Of a stretch of 64,000 nucleotides of DNA, positions 52,826-61,235 are shown in pieces. How positions within the stretch are numbered: the first letter of the stretch is position 1; every line of letters begins with the position of its first letter. The notes beneath the pieces are model-generated. The model was not told where the DNA came from and searched no databases. It saw nothing but the letters and a program-made list of their open reading frames with translations. This DNA is from Sulfurimonas sp. HSL3-1 (GTDB taxonomy: Bacteria; Campylobacterota; Campylobacteria; Campylobacterales; Sulfurimonadaceae). The stretch lies in NCBI RefSeq assembly GCF_039645995.1, contig NZ_CP147920.1, forward strand, positions 2,294,001-2,358,000, in the 5' to 3' direction. A program made the position numbers and the translations under genes.

Positions 52826-53386
52826 ATGGAAACAGCAGCACCCCTATGCGGGATCGACGAAGCGGGGCGGGGCCCCATCGCCGGTCCCCTCGTCATGGCG
52901 GGCGTCATTTTGCACGCACCGCTCGAAGGCCTGAACGATTCGAAAAAACTGACGGAAAAAAAGCGCGAAGCGCTTTACGCGCGCATTACGGCAAACGCGG
53001 CCTACCACATCGTGCGTTTTTCCTCGCAGCAGATTGATGATGACGGCATCTCTGCCTGCCTCTCAAAAGGGCTCAAAGAGATCATGAAAGTGCTGGGGGA
53101 GGCCGATTACCTCTTTGACGGCAATTCGACCTTCGGGGTGAGCGGGCTACGGACGCAGGTGAAGGCCGACGCCGACGTCCCCGAAGTGAGCGCGGCCTCC
53201 ATCCTCGCCAAGGTCACCCGCGACCGGGAGATGGTCGCCCTGGCCGACACCTACCCTCAGTACGGCTTTGAAAAACACAAGGGGTACGGTTCGGCGGCGC
53301 ACATCGAGGCAATCAAGACCCACGGCTACAGCGCCGTCCATCGCCGCAGCTTCCGCCTGAAAGCCCTGCAGCCTACGCTGTTTTAG
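52826..53386 (+). CDS. rnhB: Ribonuclease HII
   Basis: Removes single ribonucleotides and RNA primers from DNA. 186 residues with CGIDEAGRGPIAGPLVMAGV (catalytic Asp-Glu), Asp in YLFDGNSTFG and the C-terminal RDREMVALADTYPQYGFEKH and KGYGSAAHIEAI. Start has no ribosome site and the -10 is 6 nt upstream. Its last 14 nt overlap the convergent acyltransferase gene. Confidence 0.95.
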   Translation: METAAPLCGIDEAGRGPIAGPLVMAGVILHAPLEGLNDSKKLTEKKREALYARITANAAYHIVRFSSQQIDDDGISACLSKGLKEIMKVLGEADYLFDGNSTFGVSGLRTQVKADADVPEVSAASILAKVTRDREMVALADTYPQYGFEKHKGYGSAAHIEAIKTHGYSAVHRRSFRLKALQPTLF

Positions 53387-54089
53387 CCGCGGCCTCTTTC
53401 GCCGATGCCATAAAGGCCCGGTACTGCTCCTCGATGTTCTCCAAGGCGAGCGGCTCGCCGATGTGGATGTGCACTTCGTATGGCTGCTTGAACGGAGAAG
53501 CCTGGTACACTTTTTCGAGCTGGTCGTCGATATAGATCGGGACGATCTGCATTTTGTTCGCCTTGGCGATCTTCTCCGCGCCCGGCTGGAACGGCCCCAC
53601 CCCCTCGCCGCCGAAACGCTCCCCCTCGGGGAACATAAAGAGGTTCAGGTCCGGGGCGACCTGGAAAATATGCTTGATCTTTTTAAAAAAGGCGAGCATC
53701 CCCTTGCCCGCTTTGAGGTCGACAGCGATGCAGCCGCTGTATTCGAAAAACTTCCCGTAGATCCTGTTATCGAGCAGTGTCTGCTTGGCGATCCACATCC
53801 CCGCCTTCTGCTGCGTGGAAAAGAGCGACTCAATACTGATGATGTCGAGCAGACTGCGGTGGTTGGCGATATAGAGCACCCGGTTCGCCTCGGGCAGGTC
53901 GCCGTGCATCACCGGCACGACGTTGAGGTATTCCAGTACGCTGAGCGAATAGTTCTGGCGCTCCTTCGAGAGGGCGTGATAACGGTCGTGTTCATCCAGC
54001 TGCGTGTCCAGATAGACGTGGCGGAAGATAGGAATGAACTTCTTCCCGAGCCAGATCATATAGAGATATTTGCGGAGGTTTTTAAACAT
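53373..54089 (-). CDS. Lysophospholipid acyltransferase (PlsC-like)
   Basis: A 238-residue membrane-bound acyltransferase likely making phosphatidate from lysophosphatidate. Motif I is NHRSLLDIIS (NHxxxxD), motif III FMFPEGERFGGEG and motif IV IVPIYID. ATG at 54089 lies 7 nt after TATAAT (54097-54102), so a leaderless mRNA is likely; a longer start at 54116 would run through the promoter. It converges with rnhB with a 14-nt overlap. Confidence 0.88.
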   Translation of the reverse strand: MFKNLRKYLYMIWLGKKFIPIFRHVYLDTQLDEHDRYHALSKERQNYSLSVLEYLNVVPVMHGDLPEANRVLYIANHRSLLDIISIESLFSTQQKAGMWIAKQTLLDNRIYGKFFEYSGCIAVDLKAGKGMLAFFKKIKHIFQVAPDLNLFMFPEGERFGGEGVGPFQPGAEKIAKANKMQIVPIYIDDQLEKVYQASPFKQPYEVHIHIGEPLALENIEEQYRAFMASAKEAAAKTA

Positions 54090-54096
54090 GGCGGGT

Positions 54097-54102
54097 ATTA
54101 TA
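54097..54102 (-). promoter_or_regulatory. TATAAT -10 of plsC-like gene, leaderless layout
   Basis: Perfect TATAAT 7 nt before the ATG, no ribosome-binding sequence between. Confidence 0.6.
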
Positions 54103-54162
54103 GCAGGTAATAACACAGAGAATCCCCCAGTGACAGGGGCATAAAACTGTCTCGTACTACTC

Positions 54163-54669
54163 TCATCGCAGCAGGATCGGTTTGACCCACTCCGGCTCGG
54201 CGTAGTCCACCTCGGGAAGGGTGTTCAGGCGGTTGGTCTGGTCGATTACCTCCCCGGTACCGGCGGGGGCGAAAAGGTAGATGCCCGCCGATGCGTTCAC
54301 GGTCTGCATCAGTGTCAATCCCTGCGCGGCGGCGAAGGCTTCGGGCCTGACGTCCGGTTGCAAACGGATCAGGACATTTCCCGTCGCGATAAAGCGGTTG
54401 CGTTCGCTCCGGCGCTCTGACGTGTAAAAGACCCGGCGGTATTCGGAGCCGGAAGAAGCCGTCTTCGCCGCCACCTCGGCCGGAACGGCCTTCACGACCC
54501 GCTTGGCCGAAGCACCGGGGGAGCGTAAGAGTGCCATTTCATCCTCTGCGCGGTAAAAAACCATCGAGGCTTTTTTCGTCTGCAGTACCTGTTTGGTCAT
54601 TACCGGAACCTCGGCCGTTGCCGCAGCCGTCAGCAACCACCCCGCCATGATTATCATACGTACCATCAT
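54163..54669 (-). CDS. Stand-alone subtilase propeptide-like protein
   Basis: A 168-residue exported protein (signal helix RMIIMAGWLLTAAATAEV). Its last 80 residues (FIATGNVLIRLQPDVRPEAF to PEVDYAEPEWVKP) look like the I9/fervidolysin-type propeptide that folds and inhibits subtilases: GxVxVxL strand, Ala/Gly helix and the closing VEYAEP-type strand. It lies 9 nt after the subtilase gene that lacks such a domain. ATG at 54669 follows AAGGGG by 5 nt. A trans-acting chaperone or inhibitor is the natural reading; it is inference. Confidence 0.7.
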   Translation of the reverse strand: MMVRMIIMAGWLLTAAATAEVPVMTKQVLQTKKASMVFYRAEDEMALLRSPGASAKRVVKAVPAEVAAKTASSGSEYRRVFYTSERRSERNRFIATGNVLIRLQPDVRPEAFAAAQGLTLMQTVNASAGIYLFAPAGTGEVIDQTNRLNTLPEVDYAEPEWVKPILLR

Positions 54670-54678
54670 ACTCACCCC

Positions 54679-57090
54679 TTAATGTCCCCGAACCTGCAGC
54701 GACCAGCTTTTAAACGTCCCCTCTGTACCGGCCCGGAGGTCTTTGACGGTCAGCGTCCATGTGCCGGCCGCACCCTCGTCAAGAGCGCGGACGGTGGAGA
54801 AGCGCCAGTTAGCGTAGGAACCCTCGAGGTAGTAAGCCCCGCCGTATGCCAGATGGCTTTCCGTTCCCTCCGGTGATGTCAGCCGGATATCAAGGTCCCC
54901 GGGACGGGCATGGTCGATGGTGACCCAGACATCGACATGTTCCACGCTCAATGCCTGCGTCTCGGTAATCGTGGACGTCACACCGGTGGCGTTCGCATCG
55001 GGAACCGTCGTATCCGCGATGTCGTTTGTCAGCTTCGGCAGCACGGTCTCCGCGCCGAGTGAAGCAAACCCTTCCGCCTTGGCGACGGCGGCTGCGGCAT
55101 CCAGCAGCCCGAAGCCGTAGTTGTGGTTGATATGCCACCCCGCACCGTTGGTCGTCCAATCGCCGTCACCCGGATCGTTTTTTCTGGCTGTCGTAGCGAG
55201 GATATAGCGTATATCGCGGTAGGTCAGGTCCGGGTTCGCACTGAGCATCAAAGCGGCGACCCCGCTGACCATGGGCACGGCCGCCGACGATCCGTTCATA
55301 TAATTGGTATAGTCGCCGTTCTCATTGCCCGGAACATCAAAATAGACCGGGAGATTCGTTTTGGGATCGAGACGGTACGTTTCAACGAAGCCGGTCGATT
55401 CAAACCCGTAGTCGTACCCGGTGTAATCCGTCGTCACAATCGCCGCTCCGTTTACGGCATCATACTGCTCACCGAACTCGCCGCCCGGCGCCGCGAGCAG
55501 AACATTCGCACCGAAATTGGCATAGGAGGAGTAACTGCCGTCCTTATCGGTGGCCGTCACGGTAATAACATAGGGGTTGTTCGCGACGCCGGCATTGTTG
55601 GCATTACCGATGTGCAACGGGGAGTAATCCGAATTGCTGCGGTCGTTCCCCGCGGCCATGACGTAGACGATCCCTTTCCCGCTGCGCCCCTGCTCCGCCC
55701 CTGTCTGTAACCCGTCGATCAGCGTCTGGTCACCATAGAGAATTTCGGAGGGGTCGCCCCAGCTGTTCGAGGAGATGTCCATCTCTTTGGAGAGCGCTTG
55801 GATCAGCGTAACGTCCGTCAGCGGCGACTGCGAGAAAACATTATAGCCCGCCAGCTTGACAAACGGGGCCACCCCTTTGACACCGACACTGTTCCATCCC
55901 GAAGCGGCGACGAGACCCGCGCAGGCCGTCCCATGCGCAGAGAGGTAGGGATCCGTAGCGAGCTGGTCCGCATCGGGCGACGGGTCGTTCGAGCCGTCAG
56001 ACCAGCGGTAGCTCTTCGTCAGGTCGAGGTTCGAAGCCAGATCCGGGTGGACGGCTTCAATACCCGTATCGACCACGCCCACGTAAATATTGCGGCGGCC
56101 CGCGTAGGACTCCCAGACTGAAGCGACATTGATGTCGTTCGGTTCTGTCGCATCCAGATGCCACTGATATTGGGTGAGAGGGTCTTCATAGACCCCGGTA
56201 TCACTGCTCATGGGGTCGGTTCCGGCAAAAAACTCGCCGTAATCACCCAGCGCATCCCCGTCGCTGTTTGCGGCTGCCGGATTCGTGCCGACCAGCAGTT
56301 CGAAATCATCAAAAAGGGCGTCGTTGTCTGCATCGTGGAAAAGATGGGTCGTTCCCGCGAACAGCTCCTGGATCGTTGTCGACGCCACGGCATCCCCATA
56401 GGACTGCGAATCGTTCAAGAGGGCCACATCCTCCATCGCACCGCCTGTGGTCAGTTTTGCCGGGTTGAATGCGCTGAGCGCCGTCGACGGGGATGCAAAA
56501 AGAAATCCGGAGAGGCGGGCGAGCACCGATTTTATCTCCGTCTCGTCCGTCAGCCCCTCTCGCCGGATCCACTCCGCCGCAATCGTGGTGAAGGCATTCA
56601 CCCTGACATTGTTGTTTAGCAGATCCGCCACTGTCACGTAAGCATATAGGCTACCCTGGACGGTTTTGACCGCTGCAGCGTCATACTGTCCATCGTCGTT
56701 CGGATCGATATCCTCACCCCCTGCAGCCTTCACCAGTACCAGCTGCGTCGATGCCAGACCGGGGAGCGAGACCGTAAATTTCCCGACCGTCTGCTCTGTG
56801 TACGGCACCAACGTCACATTGTCATCCATCAGGTCTGTTGCGGCATTGAATGGTGTCGTGACTGTCAGGTATTGCTGCTGTCCCGCCAGGTCGGTTACGG
56901 TGACCGTTGCCCCGCCGATGGGGCCTAGAGCGACACTGTTTGCGACTGTCGTTGTTGGGTCAGGTGGAACGACCGGATCATCCGGCGTTGAGGAGCCGCC
57001 GCCGGAACCGCAGCCGTGAAACAGCAATGTCAGCCCGAGAAGCACTGCCCCGCTGCCTCTCATTACCCGATCAAAACATTTCTGTCTCAC
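54679..57090 (-). CDS. Kexin-like subtilase lipoprotein with P-domain
   Basis: About 803 residues. Order: lipoprotein-type start (VLLGLTLLFHGCGSGGGSS), a beta-rich N-domain with about 200 residues, a Ca-binding stretch (DADNDALFDDFELLVGTNP), the S8 catalytic domain with Asp in VGVVDTGIEAVHPD, His in LSAHGTACAGLVA, oxyanion Asn in MAAGNDRSN and Ser in YMNGSSAAVPMVSG, then a C-terminal P-domain (RPGDLDIRLTSPEGTESHLA, WTLTVKDLRAGTEGTFKSWS). It has no inhibitory propeptide of its own. GTG at 57090 (with AAGGGG) is preferred; ATG at 57108 is possible. TATAAT at 57120-57125. Confidence 0.88.
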   Translation of the reverse strand: MRQKCFDRVMRGSGAVLLGLTLLFHGCGSGGGSSTPDDPVVPPDPTTTVANSVALGPIGGATVTVTDLAGQQQYLTVTTPFNAATDLMDDNVTLVPYTEQTVGKFTVSLPGLASTQLVLVKAAGGEDIDPNDDGQYDAAAVKTVQGSLYAYVTVADLLNNNVRVNAFTTIAAEWIRREGLTDETEIKSVLARLSGFLFASPSTALSAFNPAKLTTGGAMEDVALLNDSQSYGDAVASTTIQELFAGTTHLFHDADNDALFDDFELLVGTNPAAANSDGDALGDYGEFFAGTDPMSSDTGVYEDPLTQYQWHLDATEPNDINVASVWESYAGRRNIYVGVVDTGIEAVHPDLASNLDLTKSYRWSDGSNDPSPDADQLATDPYLSAHGTACAGLVAASGWNSVGVKGVAPFVKLAGYNVFSQSPLTDVTLIQALSKEMDISSNSWGDPSEILYGDQTLIDGLQTGAEQGRSGKGIVYVMAAGNDRSNSDYSPLHIGNANNAGVANNPYVITVTATDKDGSYSSYANFGANVLLAAPGGEFGEQYDAVNGAAIVTTDYTGYDYGFESTGFVETYRLDPKTNLPVYFDVPGNENGDYTNYMNGSSAAVPMVSGVAALMLSANPDLTYRDIRYILATTARKNDPGDGDWTTNGAGWHINHNYGFGLLDAAAAVAKAEGFASLGAETVLPKLTNDIADTTVPDANATGVTSTITETQALSVEHVDVWVTIDHARPGDLDIRLTSPEGTESHLAYGGAYYLEGSYANWRFSTVRALDEGAAGTWTLTVKDLRAGTEGTFKSWSLQVRGH

Positions 57091-57119
57091 GTATCCCCTT
57101 TTCGCCATACTTTCAACTC

Positions 57120-57125
57120 ATTATA
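57120..57125 (-). promoter_or_regulatory. TATAAT -10 of the subtilase gene
   Basis: TATAAT on the minus strand, 29 nt upstream of the GTG start and 11 nt from an alternative ATG. Confidence 0.55.
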
Positions 57126-57389
57126 CTAGTCTCCTGGCAAATACCGTCACGGCCTCATGCCAAGGATCAGAGTGATGTTGATGATAGTATATTATTTTAT
57201 TTATAATAAAAAATTAATGTATGGATCAAAAGAATTTATGAGAGAAGATGCCGCGGAGTTGCTCCGGCACCGCTTCCGGCAGGACCAGCCCCTGCTGTGG
57301 CGGTGCGACTGCCAAAGGGCACTGCTGCTCTCCGCCGACTTGGAGCGTTCGGCATCGAAGGAGAACAGGTCACCCTTACGGCGGCGGGA
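57126..57389. other. Gap with a possible broken gene
   Basis: This gap between the divergently placed subtilase and the 3' end of the peroxidase holds a plus-strand frame from ATG 57217 (60 codons, stop at 57397-57399) behind a TATAAT at 57202-57207. Codons look real from about 57238 to 57345 (GC-rich third positions, LLWRCDCQRALLLSADLE), after which a second frame starting near 57348 (FGIEGEQVTLTAAGSG) looks better, as if one base were gained or two lost. The frame then runs into the peroxidase gene. A decayed gene fragment is the best guess. Confidence 0.3.
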
Positions 57390-58610
57390 TCAGGGCTGAT
57401 AGCCGTCGGAGAGGGTCTTCAGGAAGGCGACGATTGCATCCTCCTGTTCCCCCGTCAGGTGAAGATCGCCAAGCTCTTTCGTATTAATATTCTCAGGAAC
57501 TTCCGGCGCCGGCCAGCACCCCTGCGCCATGGCATCCGCTTCGGTGGTCATAGCGTCTCCGCACCGTGGCAGCACGTCACGCGTATTGTAGAAGTGAACG
57601 ATCGATTTCAGGCTTTTGAAGTAACCGTTGTGGGTATAGGCCTTCACAAAGAGCGCGTCGGGCCGCTTGTCGACGTTGCGCAGCGTCGGCACCTTCTGCT
57701 TGCCTTCGTTTTCCGCCGCAAACGCCGCGTAATCCATGCGGGTAGCCAGGAACTCCCCGAGACCGCGGTCCGTCCATGCGTAGCCCAGCGGGTTGTACTG
57801 TGCGTCCTGGGTGTAAAAGGGGTTCTCCGGGTTGCGGGGCACACCGAGATTGTCAAAGGTGTAATCGGTCAGGAGCGGCGGCGTGCCGTCCGTCCCTTCG
57901 TTCAGCACGTGGCAGTTCGCGCATTTGCCCTTGCCCTTGAAAAGGTCAAGCCCTTTGCGCTCCTCCTTTGTCAGTTCGGCCCTGCCCTGTAAATAGTAGT
58001 CATATTTCGACGTGAATGCGTTGACCTCATTCGATGCCTCGTAGGCGGCGATGGAGAGCGCAATGGCGTCAAAGGCACTCTCGACGTTCTCCGGCAGACA
58101 GACGCTCTCTCCCCACACGGACGTAAACAGATCGGCATAGAAGCCGCTGCAGACCCCTGTCACAACGTCACCCGGTGTCGCAAGGGCCTGTTCAAGCGGG
58201 TTCAAAAAGGGACCCTGTGCCTGGTCCGCGGCGGGGTTGCCCAGCTTTTCACCCGTCGCACGGCCATTCCAGAAATTGCCGCCCATGAATACCGCCTGTT
58301 TCTGCTGCATGACATAATGCAGAATCGGGCTCAGGGTCGCGTACGCCGCACTCGGCGGTTTCCGGTTGCCGAAACGCCCGGGGACCGATCCTTCGTAGAC
58401 CGCACCGGAGGCATTGGTGGCCGAGAGGGGACCGGTGAAGCCCGATTCGGGCGCGTGACACCCGGCACAGGAGAGGTTCCCGTTGTATGAAAGGCTTTGA
58501 TCGAAATAGATCATTTTACCCAGCGCTTCCTCAGGGCTCAGAGCGCCTGCCGTCGCCGACGCACTCAAACCCACTACTGCCAAACAGGCCACCAGCATTT
58601 TATGTTGCAT
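57390..58610 (-). CDS. Dihaem peroxidase, MauG/CcpA type
   Basis: A 406-residue exported enzyme (signal MLVACLAVVGLSASATAGA) of the bacterial dihaem cytochrome c peroxidase/MauG family. The two haem sites are CAGCH near residue 50 and CANCH near residue 233. Other features are GNRKPPSAAYATLSPILHYV, FWNGRATGEKLGNPAADQAQ and VPTLRNVDKRPDALFVKAYT. It would reduce H2O2 or modify proteins in the periplasm, using electrons from small cytochromes. ATG at 58610 follows AAGGAGG by 6 nt. Its promoter shares the direct-repeat box of the nine-haem cytochromes. Confidence 0.9.
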   Translation of the reverse strand: MQHKMLVACLAVVGLSASATAGALSPEEALGKMIYFDQSLSYNGNLSCAGCHAPESGFTGPLSATNASGAVYEGSVPGRFGNRKPPSAAYATLSPILHYVMQQKQAVFMGGNFWNGRATGEKLGNPAADQAQGPFLNPLEQALATPGDVVTGVCSGFYADLFTSVWGESVCLPENVESAFDAIALSIAAYEASNEVNAFTSKYDYYLQGRAELTKEERKGLDLFKGKGKCANCHVLNEGTDGTPPLLTDYTFDNLGVPRNPENPFYTQDAQYNPLGYAWTDRGLGEFLATRMDYAAFAAENEGKQKVPTLRNVDKRPDALFVKAYTHNGYFKSLKSIVHFYNTRDVLPRCGDAMTTEADAMAQGCWPAPEVPENINTKELGDLHLTGEQEDAIVAFLKTLSDGYQP

Positions 58611-58949
58611 AACACACCTCCTTATGGTTTCAGTGTATTATGCTCGCATCAAAATGAAAAAATAATGAAAAAAATCTATAAATGTTTTTTAACGTTCAAG
58701 CATACTGCTCTATAGCTCCTTGCTGGACAACAGAGACGGCGCCTTTTCATAAGACTTTTTGGTTTTGGGGACATGCAGGCCCGCAGATCTGGCCGATGGG
58801 CCTGTGTGTACCGGCTTCACGGGTGCTTTTGCCAAATGTACAGATAAAACCGTTGCGTTTTTCGGTCAAACTGCGCAATATCATCAGCATGTCGTTTTTA
58901 ACGGATAAATGCTCGTTGGAGGATCATATTTTGGAAGTTGTTATGGGGG
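58611..58949. other. Gap between dihaem peroxidase and tRNA-Ser
   Basis: Besides the peroxidase promoter (58637-58670) I see no gene with support. A 47-codon minus-strand frame (58747-58890, starting MLMILRSLTEKRNGF) lacks a ribosome site and was not accepted. No terminator after tRNA-Ser is evident, though inverted G/C-rich segments near 58770-58800 could pair. Confidence 0.4.
58637..58670 (-). promoter_or_regulatory. Promoter of dihaem peroxidase with 11-bp direct repeats
   Basis: CATAAT -10 (58637-58642, minus strand), an 11-nt gap, then ATGAAA at 58654-58659 and 58665-58670 (plus strand), 11 bp apart. This matches the architecture at the two nine-haem cytochrome promoters, with A in place of G at the last half-site base. 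Confidence 0.5.
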
Positions 58950-59038
58950 TGGCGGACAGACAGGGATTCGAACCCTGGGAGGTATGACCCTCGCCGGTTT
59001 TCAAGACCGGTGCATTCAACCAGCTCTGCCATCTGTCC
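58950..59038 (-). tRNA. tRNA-Ser (TGA)
   Basis: An 89-nt class II tRNA with encoded CCA. Acceptor GGACAGA/TCTGTCC, anticodon loop CTTGAAA (anticodon TGA), long variable arm, T-loop TTCGAAT. Part of a four-tRNA run Gly-Leu-Cys-Ser in transcription order. Confidence 0.95.
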
Positions 59039-59061
59039 ACAAATAAAAAGTCGGAGTTTGG

Positions 59062-59135
59062 TGGAGGCGCCACCCGGACTCGAACCGGGGATCAAGGTTT
59101 TGCAAACCCATGCCTTACCACTTGGCTATGGCGCC
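59062..59135 (-). tRNA. tRNA-Cys (GCA)
   Basis: A 74-nt tRNA with encoded CCA and discriminator T. Acceptor GGCGCCA/TGGCGCC, anticodon loop TTGCAAA (anticodon GCA). The anticodon stem (TGGGT/ACCTT) has a T-T mismatch at its base, which is slightly weak. Confidence 0.93.
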
Positions 59136-59140
59136 ACCGG

Positions 59141-59228
59141 TGGTGCCCGGAGCCGGGATCGAACCGGCACGATCGCAATGATCGAGGGATTTTAAGTCCC
59201 TTGCGTCTACCAATTTCGCCATCCGGGC
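59141..59228 (-). tRNA. tRNA-Leu (TAA)
   Basis: An 88-nt class II tRNA with encoded CCA. Acceptor GCCCGGA/TCCGGGC, anticodon loop CTTAAAA (anticodon TAA), long variable arm, T-loop TTCGATC. It lies 5 nt before tRNA-Cys. Confidence 0.95.
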
Positions 59229-59238
59229 TCAAGACACC

Positions 59239-59294
59239 AAAAAAAACCCCAACTCAAACCTCTGCTTTGAAGTCTAAGAAGTTTCAGTTGGGGT
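59239..59294 (-). terminator. Hairpin with T-run between tRNA-Gly and tRNA-Leu
   Basis: On the minus strand ACCCCAACT-G-AAAC pairs with GTTT-G-AGTTGGGGT (arms 59281-59294 and 59246-59259; one G-G mismatch), followed by eight T residues (59239-59246). It has the form of an intrinsic terminator, yet three tRNAs follow with almost no room for another promoter. Confidence 0.75.
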
Positions 59295-59309
59295 GTTTAA
59301 AAATAAAAA

Positions 59310-59384
59310 TGGAGCGGGAAACGAGGTTCGAACTCGCGACCCCAACCTTGGCAAGGTTGTGCTCTACCACTGAGCTATTCCCGC
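59310..59384 (-). tRNA. tRNA-Gly (GCC)
   Basis: A 75-nt tRNA with encoded CCA. Acceptor GCGGGAA/TTCCCGC, anticodon loop TTGCCAA (anticodon GCC), T-loop TTCGAAC. First tRNA behind the strong promoter at 59405-59433. Confidence 0.95.
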
Positions 59385-59404
59385 ATCTGTTGTTGTGGAC
59401 CGAA

Positions 59405-59433
59405 ATTATAGGCAAATCCCTTTCCAATGTCAA
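59405..59433 (-). promoter_or_regulatory. Consensus sigma70 promoter of the tRNA run
   Basis: TTGACA (59428-59433), 17-bp spacer, TATAAT (59405-59410) on the minus strand, 20 nt before tRNA-Gly. A perfect consensus promoter. Confidence 0.93.
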
Positions 59434-59464
59434 GGCTTTTTCGAGCTTTTGCCGAAAACTTCGC

Positions 59465-59470
59465 TATAAT
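59465..59470 (+). promoter_or_regulatory. TATAAT -10 of ilvD
   Basis: TATAAT 40 nt before the ilvD ATG; it faces the tRNA promoter. AGAAGGA is the ribosome site. Confidence 0.6.
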
Positions 59471-59510
59471 CTCGAAAATTTGCATATTATATATAGAGAA
59501 GGACCAATCT

Positions 59511-61199
59511 ATGCGCAGCGATACAGTCAAACGCGGCTTCGACCGCACCCCGCACCGGAGTCTTTTCAGAGCGACCGGCCTCAAAGACGAGGATTTTGAC
59601 AAACCGTTTATCGGGGTTGCCAACAGCCACATCGACATCATTCCGGGCCACTTCTTCCTGCAGGAGTACGGCCGTATCGTCAAAGAAGCGATCCGCGAAG
59701 CGGGTGGGGTCCCGTTCGAGTTCAACACGATCGGCGTCGACGACGGGATCGCCATGGGCCACGATGGCATGCTCTACTCCCTGCCCAGCCGCGAACTGAT
59801 CGCCGACAGCATCGAAACCGTGATGAACGCCCACAAGCTCGACGCACTGATCTGTATCCCCAACTGCGACAAGATCGTTCCGGGGATGATCATGGGTGCC
59901 CTGCGCGTCAATGTTCCGACGCTCTTCGTCTCCGGCGGCCCGATGGCGGCCGGCCACAAAAAAGACGGCACGCCGATCGACCTGGCTACAGCCTTCGAAG
60001 CCGTCGGCCAGCACGCCGAAGGCAATATGAGCGACGAGGAGCTCTACGAGATCGAATGCGAAGCCTGCCCGTCGGGCGGTTCGTGCTCGGGGATGTTCAC
60101 CGCCAACTCCATGAACACCCTCTGTGAAGCGATGGGTATCGCCCTGCCGGGCAACGGTACGGTCCTCGCGATGACGCCGGAGCGGATCGAGATGGTCAAG
60201 CAGGCAGCCAAGCGTATCGTCGAGATGGCCAAGGCGGATGATCCGAAGTACAACCTCCGCAACGTCCTCAACGAAAAAGCGATCCACAACGCCTTCGTCG
60301 TTGACATGGCGATGGGCGGTTCAAGCAATACGGTCCTTCATATGCTTGCCATCGCGAAAGAGGCGGAGGTCGATTTCGACATTACCAAGATCAACGAGAT
60401 CGCGAAAAACGTTTCGCATATCGCGAAGATCTCCCCGTCGCTCGGCACCGTCCACATGGAGGACATCGGCCGTGCGGGCGGGGTCAATGCCGTCATGAAA
60501 GAGGTGAGCCGCCGCGGCGGACTGCTGCACCTGGACAACCCGACGGTCACGGGGGAAACGATCGGCGAACGTATCGCCGATGCCGAGATCAAAGATACCG
60601 GCGTCATCCACACCAACGAAAACGCCTACTCCCCGGTCGGTGGCCTCTCCATCCTCTTCGGCAACCTTGCTGAAGAGGGCGCCGTCGTCAAAACGGCCGG
60701 CATTGCACCGAGTATGCGCCAGTTCAAAGGCACCGCCGTCTGCTTCAACTCCCAGCAAGAGGCGATTGCCGGCATTATCGGCCACAAGGTCAAGCCGGGC
60801 AACGTCGTCGTCATCCGCTACGAAGGTCCCAAAGGCGGACCGGGTATGCAGGAGATGCTCGCGCCGACGTCGCTCATCATGGGGATGGGCCTCGGCGAGA
60901 GCGTCGCCCTCATCACCGACGGCCGCTTCTCGGGTGCGACCCGCGGTGCCTCTATCGGTCATGTCAGCCCCGAAGCGGCCGAGGGCGGCCTGATCGGTCT
61001 GATCGAGGACGGCGACGAAATCGAACTCGACGTCGATACGCACCTGCTGCAGCTCAACGTTGCCGGGGAAGAGCTTGAACGCCGCCGTCTGCACTTCAAA
61101 CCGCACAAGAAGGCCATCAGCTCCAAATGGCTCAAGCGCTACAGCCTGCTCGTCTCCAACGCCTCCAACGGCGCCGTGCTGAAGACGGAACTGGACTAA
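59511..61199 (+). CDS. ilvD: Dihydroxy-acid dehydratase
   Basis: Dehydrates 2,3-dihydroxy-isovalerate and -methylvalerate in valine and isoleucine synthesis. 562 residues with the Fe-S ligands in [15 protein letters not shown] and [20 protein letters not shown], and the C-terminal [23 protein letters not shown] at 59511 has AGAAGGA 7 nt upstream; an upstream in-frame extension runs through the promoter. It is alone, divergent from the tRNA run. Confidence 0.97.
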   Translation: MRSDTVKRGFDRTPHRSLFRATGLKDEDFDKPFIGVANSHIDIIPGHFFLQEYGRIVKEAIREAGGVPFEFNTIGVDDGIAMGHDGMLYSLPSRELIADSIETVMNAHKLDALICIPNCDKIVPGMIMGALRVNVPTLFVSGGPMAAGHKKDGTPIDLATAFEAVGQHAEGNMSDEELYEIECEACPSGGSCSGMFTANSMNTLCEAMGIALPGNGTVLAMTPERIEMVKQAAKRIVEMAKADDPKYNLRNVLNEKAIHNAFVVDMAMGGSSNTVLHMLAIAKEAEVDFDITKINEIAKNVSHIAKISPSLGTVHMEDIGRAGGVNAVMKEVSRRGGLLHLDNPTVTGETIGERIADAEIKDTGVIHTNENAYSPVGGLSILFGNLAEEGAVVKTAGIAPSMRQFKGTAVCFNSQQEAIAGIIGHKVKPGNVVVIRYEGPKGGPGMQEMLAPTSLIMGMGLGESVALITDGRFSGATRGASIGHVSPEAAEGGLIGLIEDGDEIELDVDTHLLQLNVAGEELERRRLHFKPHKKAISSKWLKRYSLLVSNASNGAVLKTELD

Positions 61200-61235
61200 G
61201 TCCAGTCCGGCTCAGCATCTAGTCCTTCGCTTGCG

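Noticed and set aside
58747-58890. 47-codon minus-strand frame (MLMILRSLTEKRNGF)
   Set aside because: No ribosome site, no promoter close by and no recognisable family; length is within chance expectation.
58682-58987. Plus-strand frame ending GVADRQGFEPWEV
   Set aside because: Its end is the antisense of tRNA-Ser and its body has no ribosome site or family features.
59201-59599. Plus-strand frame across tRNA-Leu, tRNA-Gly and the ilvD promoter
   Set aside because: It contains antisense tRNA sequence and runs through a consensus promoter, so it is not a gene.
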